Of a DNA stretch of 64,000 nucleotides, positions 7,878 through 15,980 are shown piece after piece (position 1 is the stretch's first letter; every line of letters begins with the position of its first letter). Both the position numbers and the translations under genes were made by a program. Under the pieces are notes generated by a model. The model searched no databases. It was not told the DNA's origin and saw only the letters and a program-made list of their open reading frames with translations. Origin of the DNA: Clostridiales bacterium. Lineage in GTDB: Bacteria > Bacillota > Clostridia > Oscillospirales > Oscillospiraceae. The DNA is taken from contig SFFW01000004.1 in the NCBI GenBank assembly GCA_004556755.1, positions 76,188-140,187 on the forward strand, written 5' to 3'.

Positions 7878-9107
7878 ATGGACAGGGCGATACTTCATTC
7901 GGATATAAACTCCTGCTATGCGAGCATAGAGCGGCTATACGAGCCGAGGCTTTGCGGCAGACCCTTTGCGGTCTGCGGCGCGCCTGAGCTGCGGCACGGT
8001 ATAGTATTATCCAAAGACGATATTGCAAAAAAGGCAGGCGTCAAGACCGGAATGGCGATATGGCAGGCAAAGTGCCTCTGCCCCGAGCTTGAGATCGTGC
8101 TGCCGCACTTTGACCGCTACACGGAATATGCCGACGCCGTGCGCAGCATATATTACGACTACACGAACCTTTGCGAACCCTTCGGGCTTGACGAGTGCTG
8201 GCTTGACCTCACGGGCTGCCTTGCCTGTCCCGACCCCGTGGAGACCGCACAGGAGATACGGCGGCGGGTCAAAAAGGAGACGGGGCTTACGGTGAGCATC
8301 GGCGTGAGCTTCAACAAGATATTTGCAAAGCTCGGCTCCGACTACCGAAAGCCCGACGCCGTGACGGTCATCGACCGTGAAAATTACAAGAGCATCGTGT
8401 GGGGGCTTCCCGCCTCCGATATGCTCATGGTCGGGCGAAGCACGGCTCGGCAGCTTGAGCGCATGGGCATACGGACGATAGGCGAACTGGCGGCGGCGTC
8501 GCCCGAAAGCCTGCACGCCGTGCTGGGCAAGGCGGGACCGATGCTGCACGCCTTCGCTAACGGTGCCGACACAACGGCGGTGCGCAGAGTGGGGGACGAG
8601 CCGCCGCCGAAGTCCGTCGGCAACAGCACGACGCTGCCCCGTGACGTGGAGACACTGCGGCAGGCGGAGGTCGTCATACTGAGCCTTGCGGAGAGCATAG
8701 GAACGAGACTGCGTCGGGGCGGCTATATGTGCCGCAGCTTAGAGCTTTCGCTGCGCACGGAGGAGCTTACATGGACACGGCATCGTATGCGGCTTTTCGG
8801 CGCAACGGACGTCACCCTTGAGCTGCGTGACATGGGAATGCGCCTTCTGTCTCAGGCGTGGACGGATCGCACGCCGCTGCGGAGCATGGGGCTTTGCGCA
8901 CTTGAGCTGGTGCCGACGGGTGCACCGGAACAGATTGACATATTATGTGATTATGTAAACTTGGAAAAGCAAAAGAAAATCGACGCCGCCGTTGACGGGA
9001 TCCGCAAAAAGTACGGTGCGGAGGCGATACAGCGGGCGTCGGTTTTCGGGAACTCCGTTGCGCTGGGCAAGCAAATCTGCACTCTGCCTGAGAAGGGGTT
9101 TATATGA
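7878..9107 (+). CDS. Y-family translesion DNA polymerase (DinB/UmuC-like)
   Basis: A 409-residue error-prone polymerase that copies past damaged bases. It has the palm motifs ILHSDINSCYASIE (metal-binding Asp), EPFGLDECWLDLTG (the second acidic pair) and SIGVSFNKIFAKLGSDYRKP, a helix-hairpin-helix thumb region (ERMGIRTIGELAAASPESL) and the little-finger domain (VGNSTTLPRDVETLRQAEVVI). It belongs to the Gram-positive UmuC-like branch rather than classical E. coli DinB, judging by the RLYEPRLCGRPFAVCG start. I see no clear beta-clamp QLxLF tail. The divergent S24 repressor suggests damage-inducible control. Confidence 0.9.
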   Translation: MDRAILHSDINSCYASIERLYEPRLCGRPFAVCGAPELRHGIVLSKDDIAKKAGVKTGMAIWQAKCLCPELEIVLPHFDRYTEYADAVRSIYYDYTNLCEPFGLDECWLDLTGCLACPDPVETAQEIRRRVKKETGLTVSIGVSFNKIFAKLGSDYRKPDAVTVIDRENYKSIVWGLPASDMLMVGRSTARQLERMGIRTIGELAAASPESLHAVLGKAGPMLHAFANGADTTAVRRVGDEPPPKSVGNSTTLPRDVETLRQAEVVILSLAESIGTRLRRGGYMCRSLELSLRTEELTWTRHRMRLFGATDVTLELRDMGMRLLSQAWTDRTPLRSMGLCALELVPTGAPEQIDILCDYVNLEKQKKIDAAVDGIRKKYGAEAIQRASVFGNSVALGKQICTLPEKGFI

Positions 9108-9170
9108 TGACAATCGTCCGACGGCTCGGCAGCGGCAGGAGATTTTTTGCTTCATTTTGCAAGCTCGGAT

Positions 9171-9890
9171 TCAGACGATCATAAAGGTCTCGCCGTAGGG
9201 GTAGGGGTTTCCGGCTTCACGCTGCATCCAGTCGATGATGCCCGCCTTGTCCCTCACCGCCATGCCGGACAGACGCTCGATGCCGAGATCCTTGAGCGCC
9301 GGACACATGGGGACGGTAGGACCTATGAGTATCGTAACGGCGCTGCGGCTCAGCTCAATGAGCCGAGGCATGGTCTTGTTGACCGAGGCGGAGCCGGTGA
9401 TGATAACGATGTCACACTGTGGCAGGATGTACTCGCAGGCGGAGTCGGGGTAGTCGCCGAGCCTTGGATCACGCTCCAGAATGTAAAGCTCCTTGCAGCC
9501 GGAGACGGTTTCGGGCGGCATCTTGAGATGCCCCACGAAGGCGACCGTTTTGCCGACGGTGTCTATCCCCTTGGTGCATATGCGGTCAAAGGGTGCGGCA
9601 AGACCGAGGCGCTCCATGCGCCCGACGCCGTTATAAAATGCGTTTATGACCGCCATGCCCTCGCTCGCTTCTTCAAAGTTCCAGCTCATGACGCTTTTTG
9701 CCGCTTCCTTGGCGGGCAGCCCCACGAGGCTATCAAAAAGTCGCTCGACGCTGCTGCCGGCGGTGTGCATGGCGATGCCGAAGCTGCCGTCGCTCAACTC
9801 CGCACCCGTCCAGCTCTTGCCGCAGACGATGCGGGAGACGACGGCTGAGGTATCAATTCCGTCTATGAGTATGCGATAGTAGTCTTTCAT
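9171..9890 (-). CDS. DUF4213/DUF364 putative metal-chelation protein
   Basis: About 239 residues. The N-terminal third matches the DUF4213 style (CGKSWTGAELSDGSFGIAMHTAG) and the C-terminal part the DUF364 style (KTVAFVGHLKMPPE..., ILERDPRLGDYPDSACEYILPQCDIVIITGSASVNKTMPRLIELS). Families of this kind are called putative heavy-metal chelation proteins, though the reaction is unproven. ATG 9890 after AAAGGAATTTGAC is preferred over the upstream in-frame start at 9992, because the longer form would run through the divergent tatD promoter. It is convergent with the polymerase gene. Confidence 0.75.
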   Translation of the reverse strand: MKDYYRILIDGIDTSAVVSRIVCGKSWTGAELSDGSFGIAMHTAGSSVERLFDSLVGLPAKEAAKSVMSWNFEEASEGMAVINAFYNGVGRMERLGLAAPFDRICTKGIDTVGKTVAFVGHLKMPPETVSGCKELYILERDPRLGDYPDSACEYILPQCDIVIITGSASVNKTMPRLIELSRSAVTILIGPTVPMCPALKDLGIERLSGMAVRDKAGIIDWMQREAGNPYPYGETFMIV

Positions 9891-9916
9891 GTCAAATTCC
9901 TTTGCGGTATGCGCTC

Positions 9917-9946
9917 TTGCACGGAGCGGACATACGGTGTTATAAT
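9917..9946 (+). promoter_or_regulatory. Promoter for tatD
   Basis: TTGCAC, 18 bp, TATAAT, 32 bases before ATG 9979. A GGGGGAAA ribosome site precedes the start. Confidence 0.55.
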
Positions 9947-9978
9947 AACGAATATAATATTTTTTCGGGGGAAATGCA

Positions 9979-10737
9979 ATGTATTTTGACACCCATGCGC
10001 ACTACGACAGCGGCGCCTTTAACGAGGACAGGCTGCCGCTTCTTGCGTCCATGCCGGAAAAGGGCGTGGAGCTTATAATCGACCCCGGCTGCGACCTTAT
10101 AAGCAGCCGAAAGGCGATAGAGCTTGCCGAGCGCTTCGACTTCGTTTACGCTGCGGTGGGCTGGCACCCGGAGGACATCGACAAGCTGACGGAGGAGGAC
10201 TACCGCAGCATGGAGAGTTTGGCGCAGCATAAAAAGTGCGTTGCGATAGGTGAGATAGGGCTTGACTATTACTGGGACGCAAGTCAAAAGGACGTGCAGA
10301 AGGCGCTGTTTCGCCGTCAGGCGGAGCTTGCGCTGAGGCTAAATAAGCCCGTCATCGTCCACGACAGGGAGGCGCACGCCGACAGTCTTGACATTGTGTG
10401 CGACTACCCGGAGCTGAGGGGCGTTTTCCACTGCTACTCCGGCAGCGTCGAGATGGCGGAGATACTGCTGAAGCGGGGCTGGTACCTCGGCTTCGACGGT
10501 CCGATCACCTACAAAAACGCCAGAAAAGCGATAGAGGTTTTGAAGGCTTGCCCGCTTGACAGAATACTCATCGAGACGGACAGCCCCTATCTAAGCCCCG
10601 TGCCGCAGCGGGGAAAGCGCAACGATTCCGGAAACCTTAAATACGTCGTCGAGAAGATCGCCGAGGTGAAGGGTATGGAGCCGAAGACGGTCGCAAAGCT
10701 GACCGCCGAAAACGGAAGGAGGCTTTTTGGACTGTGA
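9979..10737 (+). CDS. tatD: TatD-family metal-dependent DNase
   Basis: A 252-residue TIM-barrel hydrolase with all family metal motifs: DTHAHYD, VGWHPED, IGEIGLDYYWD, PVIVHDREAHAD, FHCYSGS and IETDSPYLSP. TatD enzymes degrade DNA 3' to 5' and are linked to repair and DNA turnover. The end overlaps the GTG of the phosphatase gene (GTGA), which implies coupled translation. Confidence 0.95.
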   Translation: MYFDTHAHYDSGAFNEDRLPLLASMPEKGVELIIDPGCDLISSRKAIELAERFDFVYAAVGWHPEDIDKLTEEDYRSMESLAQHKKCVAIGEIGLDYYWDASQKDVQKALFRRQAELALRLNKPVIVHDREAHADSLDIVCDYPELRGVFHCYSGSVEMAEILLKRGWYLGFDGPITYKNARKAIEVLKACPLDRILIETDSPYLSPVPQRGKRNDSGNLKYVVEKIAEVKGMEPKTVAKLTAENGRRLFGL

Positions 10738-11540
10738 AAAATTTACTTGAGGGAGCGCCGAACGCAAGGGACCTCGGCGGTATAAAAACGCTTGACGGGG
10801 CGATGCTTTCCCACGGAAAGCTCATTCGCAGCGGCGTACTCAATGCCTTGAGTGCCGACGACGAAAAGACGCTTATAGGGCTACGGCTCAAAACCGTCGT
10901 CGATTTTCGCACCGACGACGAGCGCGCGCAGAAGCCAGACCGCAGCATTGACGGCGTGAGCTATGTACACTGTCCGATAGTTGAGGCGAGGAGAGAGGGC
11001 ATCAGCCGTGACAAGCCGGAGACCGAGGACGAGGAGGCAATGCGCACCGTGAAAATGGCAAAGCGCCTCATGCCCCGAAACCCCGACGGCAGGGCGCAGA
11101 TGCGTTCGCTGTACCCCATACTCGTAGGCACGCCGTTTGCCATGGCGCACTACAAAAGCTTCTTTTCCGAGCTTCTCTCGGAGCGGGACGGGGCTTTGCT
11201 GTACCACTGCACCATGGGCAAGGACCGTGTCGGCGTCGGCACGGCGCTGCTGCTTTCGGCGCTGAACGTGCATCGTGACGATATATTTGAGGACTATCTG
11301 CTTACAAACGAGCGCTGCGCCGCAGGGACGCTGCGGCTACTCGAAAGCTGCCGCCGCTATGCCGATTCGCAGGCGGAGCTGGATTTTATATACGAGCTTG
11401 ACCGTGTCGACGAAAGCTACCTCGCTGCGGCGTTTGAGACCGCAGAGGAGCTTTACGGCAGCATGGCGGGCTACCTCGAAAACGCAATGGGGCTGGACAC
11501 CGCCGCAGCCGAGCGCCTGCGTGAGCTGTATCTCGTATAG
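10734..11540 (+). CDS. Tyrosine/serine protein phosphatase (PTP-like, lipid-phosphatase type)
   Basis: A 268-residue protein of the bacterial tyrosine phosphatase group exemplified by PF13350. It starts with the typical NARDLGGIKTLDG followed by KLIRSGVLN and VDFRTDDER. The catalytic P-loop is YHCTMGKDRVGVGTALLL, with Cys and Arg in the C-x5-R arrangement. The GTG start at 10734 overlaps the tatD stop. The substrate may be phosphotyrosine or a phosphoinositide; sequence alone does not decide. Confidence 0.85.
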   Translation: MKNLLEGAPNARDLGGIKTLDGAMLSHGKLIRSGVLNALSADDEKTLIGLRLKTVVDFRTDDERAQKPDRSIDGVSYVHCPIVEARREGISRDKPETEDEEAMRTVKMAKRLMPRNPDGRAQMRSLYPILVGTPFAMAHYKSFFSELLSERDGALLYHCTMGKDRVGVGTALLLSALNVHRDDIFEDYLLTNERCAAGTLRLLESCRRYADSQAELDFIYELDRVDESYLAAAFETAEELYGSMAGYLENAMGLDTAAAERLRELYLV

Positions 11541-11542
11541 GC

Positions 11543-12619
11543 TCAGTCGTCGGTGAGAGAGCTGTAGCAGTCGTCGGGCAGGCAGGAGGTGAGCTCCTGA
11601 AGTATGCCCTGCATCCCCAAGACCTTGTAGTCGGAGTTCGGAGCCTTGAGTATGCGGGACGGGGTCACATAGTTTGAAAACATGAGACGCACCGAGGCAC
11701 CGCAGCCAATGCCCCGACTTTCGATTATCAGAGCGCCGTCGTGAAGTTCGGCGATGGAGCGGACGGCCTTGAGACCAAGCCCCACGCCCTGCGCCGCAGC
11801 GCTCAGCCGCTTGTCACCGCCGTCGCCGAATATGTGCGGGAGTGCCTCCGGGTCTATGCCGCTGCCGCTGTCGTTTACGGCAAGCACGGTGCTTTTATCG
11901 GTTTTGAGCAGCGACACGCTTATGCGATCGCCGCTTTTGCAATGTGCAAGGCTGTTTGAAAGGAGGTTTAAAAGCGCCAGCTCCGCAAGGTAGCGGTCGA
12001 CCACGAGGTAAAGCTGTTCGGGTGCGTGAAAATCAATGCTTATGCCCGACCCGCTCCTCGAAAGTATGCTTATGCTGCTTATAAGCTCACCGAAAAGACG
12101 GGTGAGGTCGGTGGACTCGGCGCGGAGCGGACACGCCCCGTGGTGCATGAGATCTATAAGGTTTAGGTTGTCGATGTTTCGCTTCATGCGGTAGTAGCTG
12201 CGGTTTACGCAGATCGAGTAGCTGCGAAGCTGCTCGTCTTTTCGCATCTCGGCGAGTTGGGAAAGCCGACTGCCGCACATCCTGAGATTTGCGAGGGAGG
12301 AGCGCATACTTGCAAATGCCGCCGCTTCGATGCCCTCCTCGTCTGCCGAGGGGGTCAGGACGAAGTATTGCTCGGTCGGTGCATTGCAGACGTTGACGAC
12401 GCAGTTTCTTTTGCCGATAAATCCCGTCGACGTAAAGGTGCTGCCGTGCGTACCCGTAAGGTGCGACGGGAGCAGCAGCGATGCGGGCTTCCCCGTGAAG
12501 TCCTTTCCGGCGAGAGACACCGCTGCCGGGTTCATGTAGCTAATAAGCTCCTTTTTGACAATTATGACGGGCTGCTCCAGCAGCGACAGCACCGAAACGG
12601 GAATTTTGCGTTCAGCCAT
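11543..12619 (-). CDS. Sensor-kinase-like protein with HATPase domain but no phospho-acceptor His
   Basis: 358 residues, no transmembrane segment. A PAS-like N-terminus (VLSLLEQPVIIVKKELISYMNPAAVSLAG) is followed by a helical region and a full HATPase_c domain: N-box LLNLLSNSLAH, G1 NDSGSGIDPEALPHIFGDGG and G2 GVGLGLKAVRSIAELHDGALIIES. Where HisKA proteins have S-H-E-L-R-x-P-L, this one reads F102-A103-S-M-R-S-S-L, so the His position seems to be Ala. No response regulator is adjacent. It may be a pseudokinase, an ATP-dependent partner-switching protein or a kinase acting on another residue. Start ATG 12619 follows GGGAGGAGAAGT. Confidence 0.7.
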   Translation of the reverse strand: MAERKIPVSVLSLLEQPVIIVKKELISYMNPAAVSLAGKDFTGKPASLLLPSHLTGTHGSTFTSTGFIGKRNCVVNVCNAPTEQYFVLTPSADEEGIEAAAFASMRSSLANLRMCGSRLSQLAEMRKDEQLRSYSICVNRSYYRMKRNIDNLNLIDLMHHGACPLRAESTDLTRLFGELISSISILSRSGSGISIDFHAPEQLYLVVDRYLAELALLNLLSNSLAHCKSGDRISVSLLKTDKSTVLAVNDSGSGIDPEALPHIFGDGGDKRLSAAAQGVGLGLKAVRSIAELHDGALIIESRGIGCGASVRLMFSNYVTPSRILKAPNSDYKVLGMQGILQELTSCLPDDCYSSLTDD

Positions 12620-12638
12620 ACTTCTCCTCCCTTTATAA

Positions 12639-12667
12639 TTTATAATATTTCTTAATAATTTTATCAA
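12639..12667 (-). promoter_or_regulatory. Promoter for the sensor-kinase-like gene
   Basis: Minus strand TTGATA, 17 bp, TATAAA, about 20 bases before the start codon. Confidence 0.5.
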
Positions 12668-12739
12668 AAACAGACAAAATATACAATAGCAAAGCCAAAA
12701 TCATGCGATTTTTGCGCTTTATTTGGATGTATCTCAATA

Positions 12740-12769
12740 TTGCAATTACAGGTTATTGTATGATACAAT
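12740..12769 (+). promoter_or_regulatory. Candidate promoter for GAPDH
   Basis: TTGCAA, 18 bp, TACAAT in an AT-rich stretch. The ATG at 12824 follows TGGAGGAATAAAC. Confidence 0.45.
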
Positions 12770-12823
12770 TTTAGACAAAGGCAAATCATTCCTATGATAA
12801 TTTTTTAAAATGGAGGAATAAAC

Positions 12824-13834
12824 ATGATCAGAGTTGCTATCAATGGTTTCGGACGTATCGGACGTCTCGCTTTCAGAGCCGCCATCGTTTCGGACGACAT
12901 CGAGGTCGTTGCAATTAACGCCCCCGACAAAAGCACCGCACAGCTCGCTTACTGCGTAAAGTATGACTCCGTACACGGACGCTTTAACGGCACCGTAGAG
13001 TATGACGAAAGCTCCATCACCGTCAACGGCAAGAAGGTCGCCGTGGTCGGCAACAGAGATCCCAGACAGCTCCCCTGGGGCGAGATGGGCGTTGAATATG
13101 TTCTCGAATGCACCGGTGCTTTCCTCACCACCGAGGCGGCACAGGCTCACATCGACGCCGGCGCACAGATCGTTGTTCTGTCCGGGCCCTCCAAGGACGA
13201 CACCCCCATGTTCGTGTGCGGTGTAAACCTTGACAAGTACACCCCCGACATCAAGGTCGTTTCCAACGCATCCTGCACCACCAACTGCCTTGCACCTCTT
13301 GCAAAGGTCATAAACGATAAGTTCGGCATCGTCGAGGGTCTTATGACAACCGTTCACGCCGACACCGCCACTCAGGAGGTCGTTGACGGCTTCTCCAATA
13401 AGAATTGGAGACTGGGCCGCTCTTGCATCGGCAATATCATCCCCACCAGCACCGGCGCAGCGAAGGCTGTCGGCAAGGTCATCCCCGAACTCAAGGGCAA
13501 GCTCACCGGCACCTCCATGCGTATCCCCAGCGCCGACGTTTCCATCGTCGACCTGACCTGCCGCCTCGAAAAGGGCGCAAGCTACGAGGAGATCTGTGCA
13601 GCGGTCAAGGAAGCCTCCGAGGGTGCAATGAAGGGCGTTATCGAGTACGTTGACGAGGACGTCGTCTCCTCCGACTTCATCACCGATCCGCACACCAGCA
13701 TTTTCGACGCAAAGGCCGGTCTTGCGCTGAACGACAACTTCGTAAAGCTCATGGCATGGTACGATAACGAGTGGGGCTTTAGCTGCAAGATGCTCGACCT
13801 CACCCGCCACATCGACTTAGTCCGCAAGGCATGA
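12824..13834 (+). CDS. gap: Glyceraldehyde-3-phosphate dehydrogenase, type I
   Basis: The glycolytic or gluconeogenic enzyme that makes 1,3-bisphosphoglycerate, 336 residues. It has the Rossmann start INGFGRIGRLAF, the catalytic Cys151 in SNASCTTNCLAP, the His in TTVHADTATQ and the C-terminal WYDNEWGFSCKMLDL. The loop after the second beta strand reads INAPDKSTAQ: the Asp that usually confers NAD preference (IND...) is Ala. This resembles the NADP-accepting GapB pattern and leaves cofactor choice open. It is monocistronic with its own terminator. Confidence 0.96.
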   Translation: MIRVAINGFGRIGRLAFRAAIVSDDIEVVAINAPDKSTAQLAYCVKYDSVHGRFNGTVEYDESSITVNGKKVAVVGNRDPRQLPWGEMGVEYVLECTGAFLTTEAAQAHIDAGAQIVVLSGPSKDDTPMFVCGVNLDKYTPDIKVVSNASCTTNCLAPLAKVINDKFGIVEGLMTTVHADTATQEVVDGFSNKNWRLGRSCIGNIIPTSTGAAKAVGKVIPELKGKLTGTSMRIPSADVSIVDLTCRLEKGASYEEICAAVKEASEGAMKGVIEYVDEDVVSSDFITDPHTSIFDAKAGLALNDNFVKLMAWYDNEWGFSCKMLDLTRHIDLVRKA

Positions 13835-13850
13835 TTCAATAGCATAACAA

Positions 13851-13885
13851 AAGCGCTCCGAAATTTTCGGAGCGCTTATTCTTTT
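13851..13885 (+). terminator. Terminator after GAPDH
   Basis: AAGCGCTCCGAAA / TTTCGGAGCGCTT hairpin followed by ATTCTTTTTT. The opposite-strand isochorismatase-like gene ends at its T tract. Confidence 0.85.
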
Positions 13886-14374
13886 TTACATCAGGTCGTC
13901 GAGGGATTCGACGGAGCTGCCCTTGCTCTCGTAATATGCGAGCATTTCGGGAAGCTTTTTCTTGTCGTAGCTTGTGACGCAGTCGGACAGCACATGAACC
14001 TTATACCCGCTCTTGGTCATGTTAAAGCAGGTGGATTTCACGCAGGCGGTGGCGTCGGCACCGGTAAGGAAAAACTCCGTGATGCCGTGATCCTCGATGA
14101 ATCTGAGAAAGTCCTCGCTCGTTAAGGCGTTGCTCTTGGATTTGACAAAAATAAAGTCGGAAACGACGTCCAGCTCCGGCACAAGCTCTGCGCCGTGCGT
14201 GTTGGGCTTAAAGGTCCTCGTTCCGGCGGACAGATTGTTGTGCTTAATGTAAACGACGTACATTTCGGCTTCGACCGCCCACGCTATCGCACGATTGACA
14301 CGTTCGACGATCTCTCTGTAATTCTTCGTTATGTCGTTTTGAAGGTCTATAACGACCAAAGCGCTGTTTTTCAC
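13886..14374 (-). CDS. Isochorismatase-like cysteine hydrolase
   Basis: 162 residues of the nicotinamidase/isochorismatase superfamily. The catalytic triad is visible: Asp in ALVVIDLQNDI, Lys in FIFVKSKSNALTSEDF and nucleophile Cys in LTGADATACVKSTCF. The likely substrate is an amide or vinyl ether; nicotinamidase would need metal-binding residues I cannot place. GTG 14374 is chosen because GGAGGAATATTTCA precedes it and the product then starts exactly at the first beta strand. It lies 16 bases after the metallophosphoesterase stop, in the same operon. Confidence 0.82.
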   Translation of the reverse strand: MKNSALVVIDLQNDITKNYREIVERVNRAIAWAVEAEMYVVYIKHNNLSAGTRTFKPNTHGAELVPELDVVSDFIFVKSKSNALTSEDFLRFIEDHGITEFFLTGADATACVKSTCFNMTKSGYKVHVLSDCVTSYDKKKLPEMLAYYESKGSSVESLDDLM

Positions 14375-14390
14375 TGAAATATTCCTCCGT

Positions 14391-15281
14391 TTATTCTTCG
14401 GGTACAAGGTCGATGACGCAGATTTCGGGACGGTTAAAGAGCCTCGGTACCATGCCGTAGCCGTACAGCCCGGAGGAGAGGATCATGTCGGTGTCGCCGA
14501 AGCGGTAGCGCCCGTGATCGTATTCCGGGAACAGTCCCTCGCTCGGCGATATGACGCCGCCGACAAAGGGCAGCCGCCACAGTCCGCCGTGAACGTGACC
14601 GCTGATGACGAGGTCCATGCGGAACTCCTCCCACGGCTCAAAAAATATCATCATGTTCGGCATATGCGCAAGGTACACGGTCGGAAGCTCACATGAGCGC
14701 AGGTCCTCGAAAAACGCATATTCGGTGCCGTCAAGGTCGTGGTCGCTGTCGTCAGAGTAGTAACTGAGCCAAGGCGAGTTTCCACCCAAAAGCCCGACAA
14801 GCCGAATGCGGTTGCCGCCGATCTCGACGTCCGAGTATTCGTTATTGAGAAACACCCCGCCGGCGTCCTCGACCGCTGCCTTGAGGTCCGTGAGCTTTGC
14901 GGTGTAAAACTCGTCCTCGTGATTGCCGATCGTGTAGTACACTGGGGCGATCTCACGCAGCCTGCGCACGAGTGCGGCAAAGCGCTCGATATCCTCGGAG
15001 TCTGCGTCCCGGCTGAGCATATCGCCGACGCAGAATATCGCATCGGGCTTCTGCTCCGCAATGAGGCTTATAAGGCGCTCGTTATCCTCACCGTATTCCT
15101 TGCTGTGCAGGTCGCTTATCGCAACGACCCGGCACGGCGTTTCTATCCCCGGCAGTACCTCGGTGTAGTATGTGGCTTTTACGGAAACGCTGCACACGAC
15201 GGCAGAGACCGCCGCCGCTATAAGGCAGATGCCGAGTATGATAAGCAGTACCGTCATAATTCGTTTGAGTCTTAAGGACAT
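14391..15281 (-). CDS. Membrane-anchored metallophosphoesterase
   Basis: 296 residues. An N-terminal signal-anchor helix (MTVLLIILGICLIAAAVSAVVCSVSV) is followed by a calcineurin-like domain: VVAISDLHSKEYG, AIFCVGDMLSRDAD, YYTIGNHEDEF, TVYLAHMPNM and LVISGHVHGGLWRLP. This matches the YkuE/YaeI group, which acts on lipid-linked or small phosphoesters outside the membrane. It sits three bases after the PlsY-like gene, so a link to membrane lipid turnover is possible but inferred from position only. Confidence 0.88.
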   Translation of the reverse strand: MSLRLKRIMTVLLIILGICLIAAAVSAVVCSVSVKATYYTEVLPGIETPCRVVAISDLHSKEYGEDNERLISLIAEQKPDAIFCVGDMLSRDADSEDIERFAALVRRLREIAPVYYTIGNHEDEFYTAKLTDLKAAVEDAGGVFLNNEYSDVEIGGNRIRLVGLLGGNSPWLSYYSDDSDHDLDGTEYAFFEDLRSCELPTVYLAHMPNMMIFFEPWEEFRMDLVISGHVHGGLWRLPFVGGVISPSEGLFPEYDHGRYRFGDTDMILSSGLYGYGMVPRLFNRPEICVIDLVPEE

Positions 15282-15284
15282 GGC

Positions 15285-15980
15285 TTACTTTTTCCTGCCC
15301 TTGCCTGCGCCTTCGGGCTTTTCGGGCGCTTTTGCAAAATGCTCGTTTTCGTCAAACATATAGCTCAGGTCACGGACGTATTTAAACTTCTCCTGCTTAT
15401 GCGTCGCTATGCGGTACAGGGTCTTTGTGTTTTGCAGCAGCACGAGCAGCATACACAGCAGAAGCAGCGTATGCACCCAAGCACCCTCCATTGTGATTAT
15501 CGAAAAGCCGTACATAAAAACGGCTGCGATGACCTCCGCAAGGGCGGGGTAGCGGGTGGCAAAGTATGCGATGATTATGATGATCGCAAGCACGGCGCCG
15601 ATCTCGAAGTTTACCGCCATTGCACCGAACATGAGGGCAAAGTAGCTGACCTCGCCCTTAAAGCGGTACATGATGGGGAATGCGGTGCCGAGCAGCAGAC
15701 AGAAGAAAGCAAAGCAGCGTCCTATGTCGGCACAGTCGAGTATGCTCATAAGCCAGCCGCCGACAAGCACCGGCAGCAGCGAGCGTATAAGCTCAATCAC
15801 CAGCAGAACGAGAAAGCCCGCCTTGCCGTAGCGACGGTAAAACTGCGTGATGCCGAGGTTGTTTCTCGGATACTTACGCAGGTTTTTGCGGAACACGAGG
15901 TGCGAGGCGATCTGAACGGTGCTGAGACTTCCGACGAAGTAGGCAAAAGCGCCCGTGAGAGCAAGCAGCAGAAAGCTCAT
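15285..15980 (-). CDS. PlsY-like membrane protein with degenerate active-site motifs
   Basis: 231 residues, about six to seven membrane segments, with the overall look of glycerol-3-phosphate acyltransferase PlsY (AYFVGSLSTVQIASHLVF at the start). PlsY normally has GSGNxGATNxxR and a later FKGGKG. Here these read PRNNLGITQFYRR and YRFKGEVSYFALMFG, so the phosphate-binding glycines and lysine are lost. There is also a 60-residue soluble tail ending EGAGKGRKK. The gene overlaps der by four bases, a common position for plsY in Firmicutes. It is probably a divergent paralogue with altered or lost activity. Confidence 0.65.
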   Translation of the reverse strand: MSFLLLALTGAFAYFVGSLSTVQIASHLVFRKNLRKYPRNNLGITQFYRRYGKAGFLVLLVIELIRSLLPVLVGGWLMSILDCADIGRCFAFFCLLLGTAFPIMYRFKGEVSYFALMFGAMAVNFEIGAVLAIIIIIAYFATRYPALAEVIAAVFMYGFSIITMEGAWVHTLLLLCMLLVLLQNTKTLYRIATHKQEKFKYVRDLSYMFDENEHFAKAPEKPEGAGKGRKK

